The position numbers and the translations under genes were made by a program. From Planctomycetaceae bacterium UBA969 (GTDB taxonomy: Bacteria > Planctomycetota > Planctomycetia > Gemmatales > Gemmataceae): a DNA stretch of 10,343 nucleotides. Below, piece after piece: positions 1 through 7,048 of the stretch (positions are counted from its first letter, which is position 1; every line of letters starts with the position of its first letter). The notes beneath the pieces are model-generated. The model saw only the letters and a program-made list of their open reading frames with translations, ran no database searches and had not been told where the DNA came from. The stretch covers positions 3,569 through 13,911 of the forward strand of contig DBCB01000111.1 of NCBI GenBank assembly GCA_002303765.1. Direction: 5' to 3'.

Positions 1-2300
1 CGCCAATTCGAATTGCCGCCAAACATTCCAGAATCCGATTCCGCAGGTAGATAACCAACGCTATATTCATGCCCCTCAAAAGATATCACATACGGATGTT
101 CTGCATGGGATCGGGATAAAGAGCGAATTCCATGAGGGCTTAAAAACTCTTTCTCATCGAGCATAATCGCCAGTACCCTTCGTAATCTGGTTTCATCAAG
201 AATCGATGCAAGGCGATGACCACTGATTCCCACTTTCATGGGATCATGAATTCTGGTTCTAAGTTCAGGTCTGGATTCAAGAAACTGTCTAAAGCGTTCT
301 CCAAGTTCAGGAAATTTAATCATAAGTTGCCCATCAAAAATTGTGGTGGCGCATAAAGGAAGCAAGCCAACCATGGAACGGACTTTTAATCGTTGGGAGC
401 TACCATCAGGAAGCCTAAGCACATCGTAAAAGAAACCATCTTCCTCATCCCACATACCAGAGGTAGAACCAATATGCCCCATGGATGTTGCTATCCAAAG
501 AAAATGTTCCGCGAACTTGAGCACCATTTCAGAATATTCAGGGTCTGTAAGTGTAAGTTCTGCAGCTATTTCGAGCATGTTTTGGCAATACAAAGCCATC
601 CATGCAGTCCCGTCTGCCTGTTCCAGATACCCTCCGGTAGGAAGTGCGGAACTCCGATCAAAAACACCAATGTTATCCAGCCCCAGAAACCCGCCTTCAA
701 ATACATTTCTACCCGACCGATCTTTTCGATTGACCCACCAGGTGAAATTCATCAAAAGTTTCTGAAAACAACCTTTTAACCACTCCCGATCACCAACCCC
801 CTTCTGTGCTTTTTCAAGACGATAGGTAAAAATCGTAGACCACGCATGCACCGGAGGATTTACATCACCAAAGTTCCATTCATATGCTGGCATCTGACCA
901 TTGGGATGCATGTACCTTTCGCGCAGCATCAACTTTAACTGAGATTTTCCGAAATCAGGATCTACCAGCGTCAATGAAAGAACATGAAACGCAAGGTCCC
1001 ATGCTGCATACCACGGATACTCCCATTTATCAGGCATTGAAATAATGTCGCCATTGTACATATGATGCCAATGGTCATTGCGACTTGGGCTTTTTACGAT
1101 GAATTCCTGAAACGGATCTGATCCGCGCTCATCAAGCCATTTATCCACATCGTAATAATAAAATTGCTTACTCCAAAGCATTCCTGCAAGCGCCTGACGA
1201 CTTATAAGCGCTGCATCCGCACTTAACGATTTGGGAATTATTGCAGCATAAAAGGCATCTGCCTCTTTACGCCTTTCATTCATTATTTGTTCAAACAGCA
1301 AAAAGGGATTTGCCGTTTCAACAGGATCTGCAGGATTTTTTGATAGCCGGGCTCGGATTTTTAAGCAACCACCGGATTGGATTGTTTCTTGGTAACATGC
1401 TCCCACCTTAGTGCCTTTTCTCTCCTGATTTACCGCCTCTTTCTGCCCATGAACCAAGTAATTATTAATACCATCCTTTACATATGGACTGGTATTAGGG
1501 ATACCCAAACAGCGTTCTTTATTTGTTTCATTTTCGGTAAAAAGCAGAACTGGATTTCCTAAGCAATTCAACAAATAGTTGCCTAATTTCGAATCAGCTA
1601 CATCAACAGATTGATAATCCATTGATTGTATTTGTAAATCTTGAAGTGTGGGGCGCTGCTGGCCTCCATTCCATGACCAGAAATTACGAAACCAAAGGGT
1701 TGGAATCACATGTATTTCAGCAGTATCTGGGCCGCGATTATAAACCGAAATTTCGATTAAAATATCTTCTGGCGAAGATTTTGCATATTCAACAAAAACA
1801 TCAAAATAACGATCTTGGTCAAAAACCCCAGTATCAATCAATTCATATTCCTGTTTATTACGACCACGGCTTTTATTATTTTTAACCAGATCGTCGTAAG
1901 GAAAAGGAAATTGTGGATATTTGTACAAGTACTTCATATAGGAATGAGTTGGTGTGTTATCAAGATAAAAATAATATTCTTTAACATCCTCCCCATGATT
2001 TCCTTCACTATTGGTGAGTCCAAAAGCACGTTCCTTAAGAATCGGGTCTTTCCCATTCCATAACGCTAGGGAAAAACAGATCCGCTGTTGATCATCGGAA
2101 ATGCCTGCCAACCCATCTTCTCCCCAATGATAAACACGGGATCGTGCCTGATCATGGCTAAAATAATTCCAAGCATCACCATGTTCGCTGTAATCTTCAC
2201 GAACAGTACCCCACTGGCGTTCACTGAGATAAGGTCCCCACTTTTTCCATGGAATTGAGTTTTCTGTAAATTCTTTCAACCGGTCATGTTCAGCGGTCAT
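1..2300 (-). CDS. MGH1/GH63-like glycoside hydrolase (YgjK-type glucosidase family), 3' part missing
   Basis: The reading frame is open from ATG at 2300 to the left edge (766 codons), so the C-terminus lies outside the window. No stop or frameshift interrupts it. The start begins MTAEHDRLKEF and is followed by the strongly conserved family opening WKKWGPYLSERQWGTVREDY (residues 18-37), then FSHDQARSRVYHWGEDGLAG (47-66). An (alpha/alpha)6-barrel segment carries YPWYAAWDLAFH (428-439); its Asp435 matches the catalytic acid position of GH63 enzymes. The visible part ends in GGNSNW (761-766), which in this family precedes the last 100 or so residues, where the second catalytic carboxylate is expected. 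There is no signal peptide, so it is probably cytoplasmic. Family members cleave alpha-glucosides or mannosylglycerate-type substrates; the substrate here is unknown. There is no clear Shine-Dalgarno sequence, but the N-terminal match to the family supports this start. I am sure of the family and unsure of the substrate. Confidence 0.9.
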   Translation of the reverse strand, partial: MTAEHDRLKEFTENSIPWKKWGPYLSERQWGTVREDYSEHGDAWNYFSHDQARSRVYHWGEDGLAGISDDQQRICFSLALWNGKDPILKERAFGLTNSEGNHGEDVKEYYFYLDNTPTHSYMKYLYKYPQFPFPYDDLVKNNKSRGRNKQEYELIDTGVFDQDRYFDVFVEYAKSSPEDILIEISVYNRGPDTAEIHVIPTLWFRNFWSWNGGQQRPTLQDLQIQSMDYQSVDVADSKLGNYLLNCLGNPVLLFTENETNKERCLGIPNTSPYVKDGINNYLVHGQKEAVNQERKGTKVGACYQETIQSGGCLKIRARLSKNPADPVETANPFLLFEQIMNERRKEADAFYAAIIPKSLSADAALISRQALAGMLWSKQFYYYDVDKWLDERGSDPFQEFIVKSPSRNDHWHHMYNGDIISMPDKWEYPWYAAWDLAFHVLSLTLVDPDFGKSQLKLMLRERYMHPNGQMPAYEWNFGDVNPPVHAWSTIFTYRLEKAQKGVGDREWLKGCFQKLLMNFTWWVNRKDRSGRNVFEGGFLGLDNIGVFDRSSALPTGGYLEQADGTAWMALYCQNMLEIAAELTLTDPEYSEMVLKFAEHFLWIATSMGHIGSTSGMWDEEDGFFYDVLRLPDGSSQRLKVRSMVGLLPLCATTIFDGQLMIKFPELGERFRQFLESRPELRTRIHDPMKVGISGHRLASILDETRLRRVLAIMLDEKEFLSPHGIRSLSRSHAEHPYVISFEGHEYSVGYLPAESDSGMFGGNSNW

Positions 2301-2360
2301 AATAAATTCGCTTTCAGTTTGCTAAAAATAGGGGCAAGCAAAAAGAATTAGTTACTGGTG

Positions 2361-2389
2361 ATTTTTAATAACACTATCTTTGTTGTCAT
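2361..2389 (-). promoter_or_regulatory. Candidate sigma-70 promoter for the glycosidase gene
   Basis: On the minus strand, ATGACA (2389-2384, five of six matches to TTGACA) is followed after 17 bases by AAAAAT (2366-2361, four of six matches to TATAAT). This would give a leader of about 55 bases before the ATG at 2300. In DNA this AT-rich such matches are common, so the call is tentative. Confidence 0.3.
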
Positions 2390-2452
2390 GTTAATTATTC
2401 GTACCGCTTTAAAAATTATCAATATGCTGGTGGTTTAAAATATAGAGTTTGG

Positions 2453-2465
2453 GCAATAATTATTT
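2453..2465. repeat. GCAATAATTATTT, copy 1, with palindromic core
   Basis: This 13-mer occurs again, identically, at 3343-3355, upstream of the phosphoribosyltransferase gene. Its core AATAATTATT is a perfect palindrome, as expected for a dimeric repressor site. Half of it (CAATAAT) recurs at 9593-9599 between lemA and nadD. AT-rich spacers can produce such matches by chance, so the operator role is inference only. Confidence 0.4.
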
Positions 2466-2476
2466 GATCAAGGTTT
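2465..2476 (+). repeat. TGATCAAGGTTT, copy 1
   Basis: This exact 12-mer is repeated at 9606-9617 upstream of nadD. In both places CAATAAT lies just before it, with a gap of 4 bases here and 6 bases there. Both copies are intergenic and face a rightward gene. It could be a site for a shared regulator or a relic of a dispersed repeat. Confidence 0.4.
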
Positions 2477-2537
2477 AATTCAAGCCAAGATTATTAACCA
2501 CTTATCATTTTGAATTTAAAATAAAATTCCCGCACAT

Positions 2538-2565
2538 TTGTAAAAGCTCGTGTCTCGTGTATAGA
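2538..2565 (+). promoter_or_regulatory. Candidate promoter for the alpha/beta hydrolase gene
   Basis: TTGTAA (2538-2543) and TATAGA (2560-2565) are 16 bases apart and each matches the sigma-70 consensus at four of six positions. Transcription would start near 2572, giving a leader of about 70 bases. The spacer contains the tandem CTCGTGT repeat. This is a weak call. Confidence 0.3.
2547..2560 (+). repeat. Tandem direct repeat, CTCGTGT x 2
   Basis: Two perfect 7-base copies lie head to tail at 2547-2553 and 2554-2560. They sit between the candidate -35 and -10 boxes of the hydrolase promoter and are more GC-rich than their surroundings. A regulator site is possible but unproven. Confidence 0.45.
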
Positions 2566-2631
2566 ATCAGAATGGTAATTTTTTAAAGGTATTTAGAATA
2601 GGTTAATCGTTTGTTTAACAATGCTTAAAAC

Positions 2632-2636
2632 AGGAG
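2632..2636 (+). promoter_or_regulatory. Shine-Dalgarno AGGAG that fixes the hydrolase start at 2645
   Basis: AGGAG lies 8 bases before ATG at 2645. The upstream in-frame ATG at 2621 has no such site, so the longer reading frame probably overstates the protein by eight residues. Confidence 0.75.
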
Positions 2637-2644
2637 ATATTAAA

Positions 2645-3322
2645 ATGGTCATCAAGGCAAACTCTGAATCAACCACAAAAAGTTATCAAATTCCATGTGA
2701 TAAAATTCTTCTTCCAGGGATCCTGACAATTCCCAGTAATGCTGAATCGGTTGTTGTATTCGCTCATGGCAGCGGGAGCGGAAGGTTTAGCGCTCGAAAT
2801 CAATATGTTGCAAAAGTTCTGCAAGACGCAGGATTGGCAACCTTGCAATTTGATCTTTTAACTGAGACAGAGGCGGCTGATCAAAAGAAAGTTTTTGACA
2901 TCGATTTATTGGCTGGCCGCCTTGGTGCTGTTTCAACCTGGTTGACTCATCAACCTGAAACATGTTCATTTTCGATAGGATGTTTTGGAGCCAGTACTGG
3001 AGGAGGAGCTGCACTGGTGGCTGCTGCTCGTAATCCTTATTTAATTACCGCAGTGGTTTCAAGAGGGGGAAGACCTGATCTTGCGGGTAAGGATTTAGAC
3101 TTGGTAATAGCGCCAACCCTTTTAATCGTGGGTGAAAATGATACCCCGGTTATTGTGTTAAACCGTTTGGCATTTGATAAATTACATTGTGAAAAAGAAA
3201 TGGTGATCATCAAGGGGGCAACGCATTTGTTCCCTGAGATTGGCGCACTTGAAGAGGTTGCGGTTTTAGCTAGGGATTGGTTTGTCAATCATCTTGCTCC
3301 TCTCAAAATTAACCTGAAATAA
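2645..3322 (+). CDS. Dienelactone hydrolase-family alpha/beta hydrolase
   Basis: The gene encodes a cytoplasmic 225-residue serine hydrolase with the alpha/beta-hydrolase fold. An HGSGSGR loop (41-47) forms the likely oxyanion region. The nucleophile is Ser117 in GCFGASTGGGAAL, Asp166 lies in IVGENDTPV, and His194 lies in KGATHLF, which completes the expected triad. Length fits the dienelactone hydrolase/COG0412-like group. The nucleophile is serine rather than the cysteine of true dienelactone hydrolases, so the name describes the fold and not the reaction. It lies 91 bases upstream of a phosphoribosyltransferase gene on the same strand. The two domains occur fused in other bacteria, for example mycobacterial Rv0571c, which suggests a shared pathway. 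The start at 2645 is chosen for its AGGAG. The substrate is unknown. Confidence 0.88.
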   Translation: MVIKANSESTTKSYQIPCDKILLPGILTIPSNAESVVVFAHGSGSGRFSARNQYVAKVLQDAGLATLQFDLLTETEAADQKKVFDIDLLAGRLGAVSTWLTHQPETCSFSIGCFGASTGGGAALVAAARNPYLITAVVSRGGRPDLAGKDLDLVIAPTLLIVGENDTPVIVLNRLAFDKLHCEKEMVIIKGATHLFPEIGALEEVAVLARDWFVNHLAPLKINLK

Positions 3323-3342
3323 TTGATGGTTTTAGATAGATA

Positions 3343-3355
3343 GCAATAATTATTT
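3343..3355. repeat. GCAATAATTATTT, copy 2
   Basis: This is identical to 2453-2465. It lies in the 91-base spacer between the hydrolase and phosphoribosyltransferase genes, 59 bases before the latter's start. The two genes therefore each carry the same palindromic element upstream. Confidence 0.4.
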
Positions 3356-3374
3356 AAATTTATTGGCATGTTTT

Positions 3375-3394
3375 CGGGTCTAGGCCCGTTGTTT
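3375..3394 (+). terminator. Weak hairpin with short T-run, possible partial terminator
   Basis: CGGGT (3375-3379) can pair with GCCCG (3384-3388) across a CTAG loop, giving five pairs including one G-U. TTGTTT follows at once. The stem is short and the T-run interrupted, so it might attenuate transcription between the hydrolase and the transferase, or do nothing. Confidence 0.25.
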
Positions 3395-3413
3395 AAGTAA
3401 CAAGGAGAATACC

Positions 3414-4067
3414 ATGATATTTGAAAATCGTAGTGATGCAGCAATGAAACTTGCAAAGACAATGAAAACGCAATCTTTCTTAGACCCGATTGTTTTAGGG
3501 ATACCCCGTGGGGGAATTGTGACTGCGGCTGTTTTGGCAAAAGAGCTGAATGCAGATTTTGATGTGGTTTTATCTAGGAAAATCGGGGCGCCGAATCAGC
3601 AAGAGTTTGCTTTAGGTGCTATTTCGGAAGATGGGCAAGTTTTTTTAAATCCAGCACTAAGAGATTCTCAAATTAATTTAGAAGCATATCTTAAGGATGA
3701 ACAAAAAAAGCAACTCACTGAAATCGAAAGACGAAAAAAACTTATCAGAGCAATATTACCTCAATCTGCTGTTGCAGGTCGTTCGGTGATTGTTGCGGAC
3801 GATGGAATTGCAACAGGTGCAACTATGATCGCAGCACTTCAATGCCTTCGTCCTAGAAACCCGTTTAAATTAATTGTCGCAACCCCAGTTGCTTCACCTA
3901 GTCGCCTTGCAGATGTCAGGCCATGGTGCGATGAAATATTTTGCCTCTATTCTGCTGATTATCTGATGTCTGTAGGAGAATTTTATTTGGATTTCAGTCC
4001 TGTCGAAGAAAGCCAGATGCTTGATATTATTCGGGAAATGTCGGACATCAAATCACATTCAAAATGA
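3414..4067 (+). CDS. Type I phosphoribosyltransferase (COG1926-like)
   Basis: The gene encodes a 217-residue cytoplasmic protein with the type I phosphoribosyltransferase fold. The PRPP-binding loop VIVADDGIATGATM (125-138) contains the adjacent acidic pair and the GxATGxT turn. GIPRGGI (29-35) forms the N-terminal pyrophosphate-side loop, and SRKIGAPNQQEFALGAI (54-70) is characteristic of the COG1926 group. A strong AAGGAG at 3402-3407 lies 6 bases before the ATG. No purine or pyrimidine salvage enzyme can be named: the hood region does not match apt, hpt, pyrE or upp. Some relatives carry a dienelactone-hydrolase domain at the C-terminus; here that domain is the separate upstream gene. The 3' end converges on the next gene with an 8-base gap. 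The acceptor base or other substrate is unknown. Confidence 0.88.
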   Translation: MIFENRSDAAMKLAKTMKTQSFLDPIVLGIPRGGIVTAAVLAKELNADFDVVLSRKIGAPNQQEFALGAISEDGQVFLNPALRDSQINLEAYLKDEQKKQLTEIERRKKLIRAILPQSAVAGRSVIVADDGIATGATMIAALQCLRPRNPFKLIVATPVASPSRLADVRPWCDEIFCLYSADYLMSVGEFYLDFSPVEESQMLDIIREMSDIKSHSK

Positions 4068-4075
4068 TTTAATTT

Positions 4076-4963
4076 TTAGATTGATCCCATTTCATTTTGG
4101 TTTGGTTTTGTTAAGACGAGTTCGTTTGTGTCTTTACGAAGTATCTTCCATAATAGCCAAGCTGATAAACAAGATATCAATATACCCATGGGTATCCAAA
4201 GAAACGCAGGGAGATTTTGGGTGATGAAATGGGTTGCGTTGAACGCTATGGTTATTAATCCATTAGCTTGGCCAGCTTTGGGTGCGAGATCTTGGGCATT
4301 GGGTTTAGCCATCCAACCTGCGCCTCTGCCAATTACTTGAAGCCCGATCATTATCGGTGGGATCACAAGCCACACTAATCCGCTGTAGACAAGCTTGAAG
4401 GATTTCCGTTCTGTTAATTCCAGGGGTGTCGGCGAGGTGATTTGAATAGCGTTAAATAGTCTCGTTCTTTCATCTTCATTTTCAGGTAACCATTTTAGTT
4501 CCTGCCCACCTTCAAGTTTGAACATGACCTCTTTGTTTGCCAACCCCATGGAAATTCTTTCAACTTGATACCATTGGAAGAAACGGGTCTTTTTACTTAA
4601 TGCAAGCAAAGGCCATTGTTCCGGCCCATCCAGCCATGCCAATAAATTTTCCTTCCCTGAAGGATATTGGGCGATGCAATCTTCGTTTAAGCCAAGAACC
4701 ATGCTTTGATTTCTGCAACGGAAAATAGGCTCGCCATCGTTTCGGTATTTTTTAAATAACCGGGTATAGGATGGCCCTTCAATTTTAAAACATACTGCGA
4801 AGGCAACAAATATGATCGTAATTAAGCCACCAACAGCGATATTCATTGAAGGAAGTAATACCAAGAATGGTGTAATCAGAAAAAAGAATAAAAACAAAGG
4901 GCTATTTACTAAAATGATTCTCATCCAAAGTACCTTTTTATGCCACTGCCAACCTAGGATCAT
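4076..4963 (-). CDS. Unrecognised four-helix membrane protein, possible PH-like cytoplasmic domain
   Basis: I do not recognise this 295-residue protein. Hydrophobic segments at about 17-37 and 41-59 form a hairpin. A soluble stretch of about 125 residues follows (62-187), then two more segments at about 188-210 and 252-274. The C-terminus is polar. Residues 75-175 look like short beta strands ending in an amphipathic helix: YQVERISMG, EVMFKLEGG, ELKWLP, then EDERTRLFNAI. That order resembles bacterial PH-like domains, but this is only a visual impression. Two starts are possible. ATG at 4963 gives the longest frame but has no ribosome site. ATG at 4924 (residue 14) has AAAAAGG 8 bases before it and would fit better with the promoter proposed at 4976-5004. 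It is transcribed divergently from ligA and converges with the phosphoribosyltransferase gene. It could be a membrane sensor or scaffold; no catalytic motif is visible. Confidence 0.78.
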   Translation of the reverse strand: MILGWQWHKKVLWMRIILVNSPLFLFFFLITPFLVLLPSMNIAVGGLITIIFVAFAVCFKIEGPSYTRLFKKYRNDGEPIFRCRNQSMVLGLNEDCIAQYPSGKENLLAWLDGPEQWPLLALSKKTRFFQWYQVERISMGLANKEVMFKLEGGQELKWLPENEDERTRLFNAIQITSPTPLELTERKSFKLVYSGLVWLVIPPIMIGLQVIGRGAGWMAKPNAQDLAPKAGQANGLITIAFNATHFITQNLPAFLWIPMGILISCLSAWLLWKILRKDTNELVLTKPNQNEMGSI

Positions 4964-4975
4964 GATTGCAGATAC

Positions 4976-5004
4976 AGTATACTCTCGTTAGATATAAGTG
5001 TGCA
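4976..5004 (-). promoter_or_regulatory. Candidate promoter for the membrane-protein gene
   Basis: On the minus strand TGCACA (5004-4999, four of six matches) is followed after exactly 17 bases by TATACT (4981-4976, five of six matches). Transcription would start near 4969, only about six bases before the ATG at 4963. That argues for translation from the ATG at 4924 instead. Confidence 0.4.
4978..4998 (+). promoter_or_regulatory. Candidate -10 boxes for ligA
   Basis: Two rightward -10 candidates are visible: TATACT (4978-4983), which overlaps the leftward box because AGTATACT is palindromic, and TATAAG (4993-4998). Neither has a good -35 partner. Transcription from the second would start near 5005, downstream of the in-frame ATG at 4998, which supports the ligA start at 5040. 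Confidence 0.3.
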
Positions 5005-5039
5005 TAATTTTAACTAATCTCATTTGCCCGGGGATAATA

Positions 5040-7040
5040 ATGGCTGATAATGTAAAGCGAGCAGCGTGGTTATGTGAAGAAATCGAAAAGCATAATCGCC
5101 TTTATTATCAGGAAGCAAAGCCTGAAATTTCTGACAAAGAATACGATAAGCTCCTTAAAGAACTTGTTGATCTTGAGAAAAAATATCCCGAGCTTGCCAA
5201 TGCTAATAGCCCCACACAAAGAGTTGGTGGCGCACCCATCGATGGTTTTGTAACGCTTAAGCATCGCTTGCCTATGCTTTCGATTGATAACACCTATAGC
5301 CCAAGCGAACTTAAGGAATTTGACAAGAAGGTTTGCAAGGGATTGGGAAATGATAAACCCACATACATGGTCGAGCTTAAAATCGATGGTGTTGCAATTT
5401 CGCTGATTTATGAGAATGGCATTCTTACTGCGGGCGTAACCAGGGGCGATGGCGAAAAGGGCGATGATGTTACCCAAAACTTAAAGACTGTTGGTGGGGT
5501 TCCATTAAAGTTAAACACCAAGAATCCTCCTGCGCTTTTGGAGGTTCGGGGTGAAGTGTACATGGCAAGGGCGAACTTTGCCCGCCTTAATGAACAGCGG
5601 GTAAAGGAAGGATTAGACAAATTCGCCAACCCTAGGAACTCAACCGCAGGCTCGTTGAAGTTACTCGATCCAAAATTATGTGCAGCGCGAAAACTTAGCC
5701 TCTTCGCTTATGCCATTGGTGCAATGGAAGGCATCCAGGTTAAGTCCCAGACTGAAACTTTGAAATTACTTCATGATTTTGGATTCCCAGTTAATCCAAA
5801 TGCTACACAGCTTGATTCCATTGAAGAAGTGGTTGCCCACTGCGAATCTTGGAATGATAAAAGGCACGATCTTCCCTACGATACCGATGGTATGGTGATA
5901 AAAGTAAACGATCTGGCGCAGCGTGAAAAGTTAGGAATAACGACCAAGTCCCCCCGCTGGGTGGTGGCTTATAAATTCGCAGCAGAGCAAGCTCTGACAA
6001 GGCTTTTGAATATTGAACTGCAGGTAGGTAGGCAGGGGACACTTACGCCGGTTGCGCATCTTGATCCGGTGCAACTCGCAGGTACCACAGTAGCCCGAGC
6101 TTCACTTCATAATGATGATAATCTGAAAACCAAGGATATCCGTGTTGGTGATATGGTGGTGGTGGAAAAAGCAGGGGAGATCATTCCTTATATTGTGCGG
6201 TCTGAGCCAAGCCTTCGGACAGGAAAAGAAAAGCCGTTTGTTTTCCCAAAGGTTTGCCCGGTATGTGGTGCGGATGTTGTGAAGGATGCCAAGGGCGCTT
6301 TTTATCGTTGCACTGGCACGGATTGCGTAGCACAGCTTAAGCGCAGGGTTCGTTCTTACGCAGCTCGCAATGCAATGGATATCGAAAATCTGGGTGAAGA
6401 AATCATTGAGCAGCTTGTAGATACGGGTTTGGTGAAAACGCTTGCAGACATTTATAAATTAGGGTTGAACCAACTTGCCAACTTGGAGCGCATGGGTGAA
6501 CAATCTTCCAGAAACCTTCTCGATGGAATTGCAGCAAGTAAATCTCGCGGCCTTGCAAGATTACTTACCGGGTTGGGCCTTAGGCATGTGGGCGAAAATG
6601 TCGCAGATGTGCTTGCAAGAAAATTTGGAAGCATGGATGCGTTTGCAAAGGCCACCGAGGATGAACTTGCAGCAATCGAAGGTATCGGCCCCGAGCGGGC
6701 ATCCAGCATCAGAAGTTGGTTTGCCAACAAGACAAATCAAGAACTGATTGAAAGCTTGAAAAAAGCAGGGATCCAGATGGACGAATCTACGCCCACGGTA
6801 TCCCCTTCTTCTGCATTGGCCGGCAAAAGCATCGTTGTAACAGGAACGCTGGTTAAGTATGGCAGGGAAGAAATTGAAAGAAGATTGCGCGATCTGGGCG
6901 CAAAAGCTTCGGGCAGTGTATCCAAAAAAACCGATTACCTGCTTGCGGGCGATAAGGCGGGAAGCAAGTTGGAAAAAGCCCGTGAGTTGGGTGTGCGCAT
7001 AATTACCGAGGAAGAATTCGAAAAACTTGCTGGCTCGTAA
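5040..7040 (+). CDS. ligA: NAD-dependent DNA ligase LigA
   Basis: LigA seals 3'-OH/5'-phosphate nicks in Okazaki fragments and repair using NAD+. The 666-residue protein has every domain. Domain Ia (about 1-70) carries Tyr22, Asp32, Tyr35 and Asp36 for NMN recognition. The adenylation domain has the AMP-accepting Lys114 in KIDG (114-117), EVRGE (168-172), KFANPRNSTAGSLK (194-207), DGMVIKV (283-289) and YKF (311-313). An OB fold follows, then a four-cysteine zinc finger (Cys406, 409, 424, 429), helix-hairpin-helix repeats (about 440-575) and a C-terminal BRCT domain (about 593-666). The length is typical for the family. I chose ATG at 5040, which gives the canonical MADNVKRAAWLCEEIEKHNR and has GGGG six bases upstream, over the in-frame ATG at 4998, which overlaps a probable -10 box. 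It ends 8 bases from the convergent protease gene. It is essential in most bacteria. Confidence 0.98.
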   Translation: MADNVKRAAWLCEEIEKHNRLYYQEAKPEISDKEYDKLLKELVDLEKKYPELANANSPTQRVGGAPIDGFVTLKHRLPMLSIDNTYSPSELKEFDKKVCKGLGNDKPTYMVELKIDGVAISLIYENGILTAGVTRGDGEKGDDVTQNLKTVGGVPLKLNTKNPPALLEVRGEVYMARANFARLNEQRVKEGLDKFANPRNSTAGSLKLLDPKLCAARKLSLFAYAIGAMEGIQVKSQTETLKLLHDFGFPVNPNATQLDSIEEVVAHCESWNDKRHDLPYDTDGMVIKVNDLAQREKLGITTKSPRWVVAYKFAAEQALTRLLNIELQVGRQGTLTPVAHLDPVQLAGTTVARASLHNDDNLKTKDIRVGDMVVVEKAGEIIPYIVRSEPSLRTGKEKPFVFPKVCPVCGADVVKDAKGAFYRCTGTDCVAQLKRRVRSYAARNAMDIENLGEEIIEQLVDTGLVKTLADIYKLGLNQLANLERMGEQSSRNLLDGIAASKSRGLARLLTGLGLRHVGENVADVLARKFGSMDAFAKATEDELAAIEGIGPERASSIRSWFANKTNQELIESLKKAGIQMDESTPTVSPSSALAGKSIVVTGTLVKYGREEIERRLRDLGAKASGSVSKKTDYLLAGDKAGSKLEKARELGVRIITEEEFEKLAGS

Positions 7041-7048
7041 AGCTTTTC

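Larger units (their letters stand above)
2301..2644. other. Divergent intergenic region between the glycosidase and the alpha/beta hydrolase gene
   Basis: This 344-base, AT-rich stretch holds no convincing gene on either strand. It must contain the promoters for the leftward glycosidase and the rightward hydrolase. It includes a palindromic AATAATTATT, a 12-mer repeated upstream of nadD, and a tandem 7-base repeat, each listed separately. I see no tRNA, riboswitch or strong hairpin. An in-frame ATG at 2621 lies inside it and I judge that it is not the start of the hydrolase. Confidence 0.7.

Noticed and set aside
393..779. Rightward open frames of up to 128 codons at 393-779 and others between 1377 and 2063
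   Set aside because: They lie antisense to the glycosidase, whose frame carries family motifs throughout. Their own translations show no recognisable domain and no ribosome site.
7039..7046. AAAGCTTT palindrome at the ligA-protease junction as a bidirectional terminator
   Set aside because: It is an 8-base palindrome with no loop and no GC-rich stem, so it cannot form a terminator hairpin.
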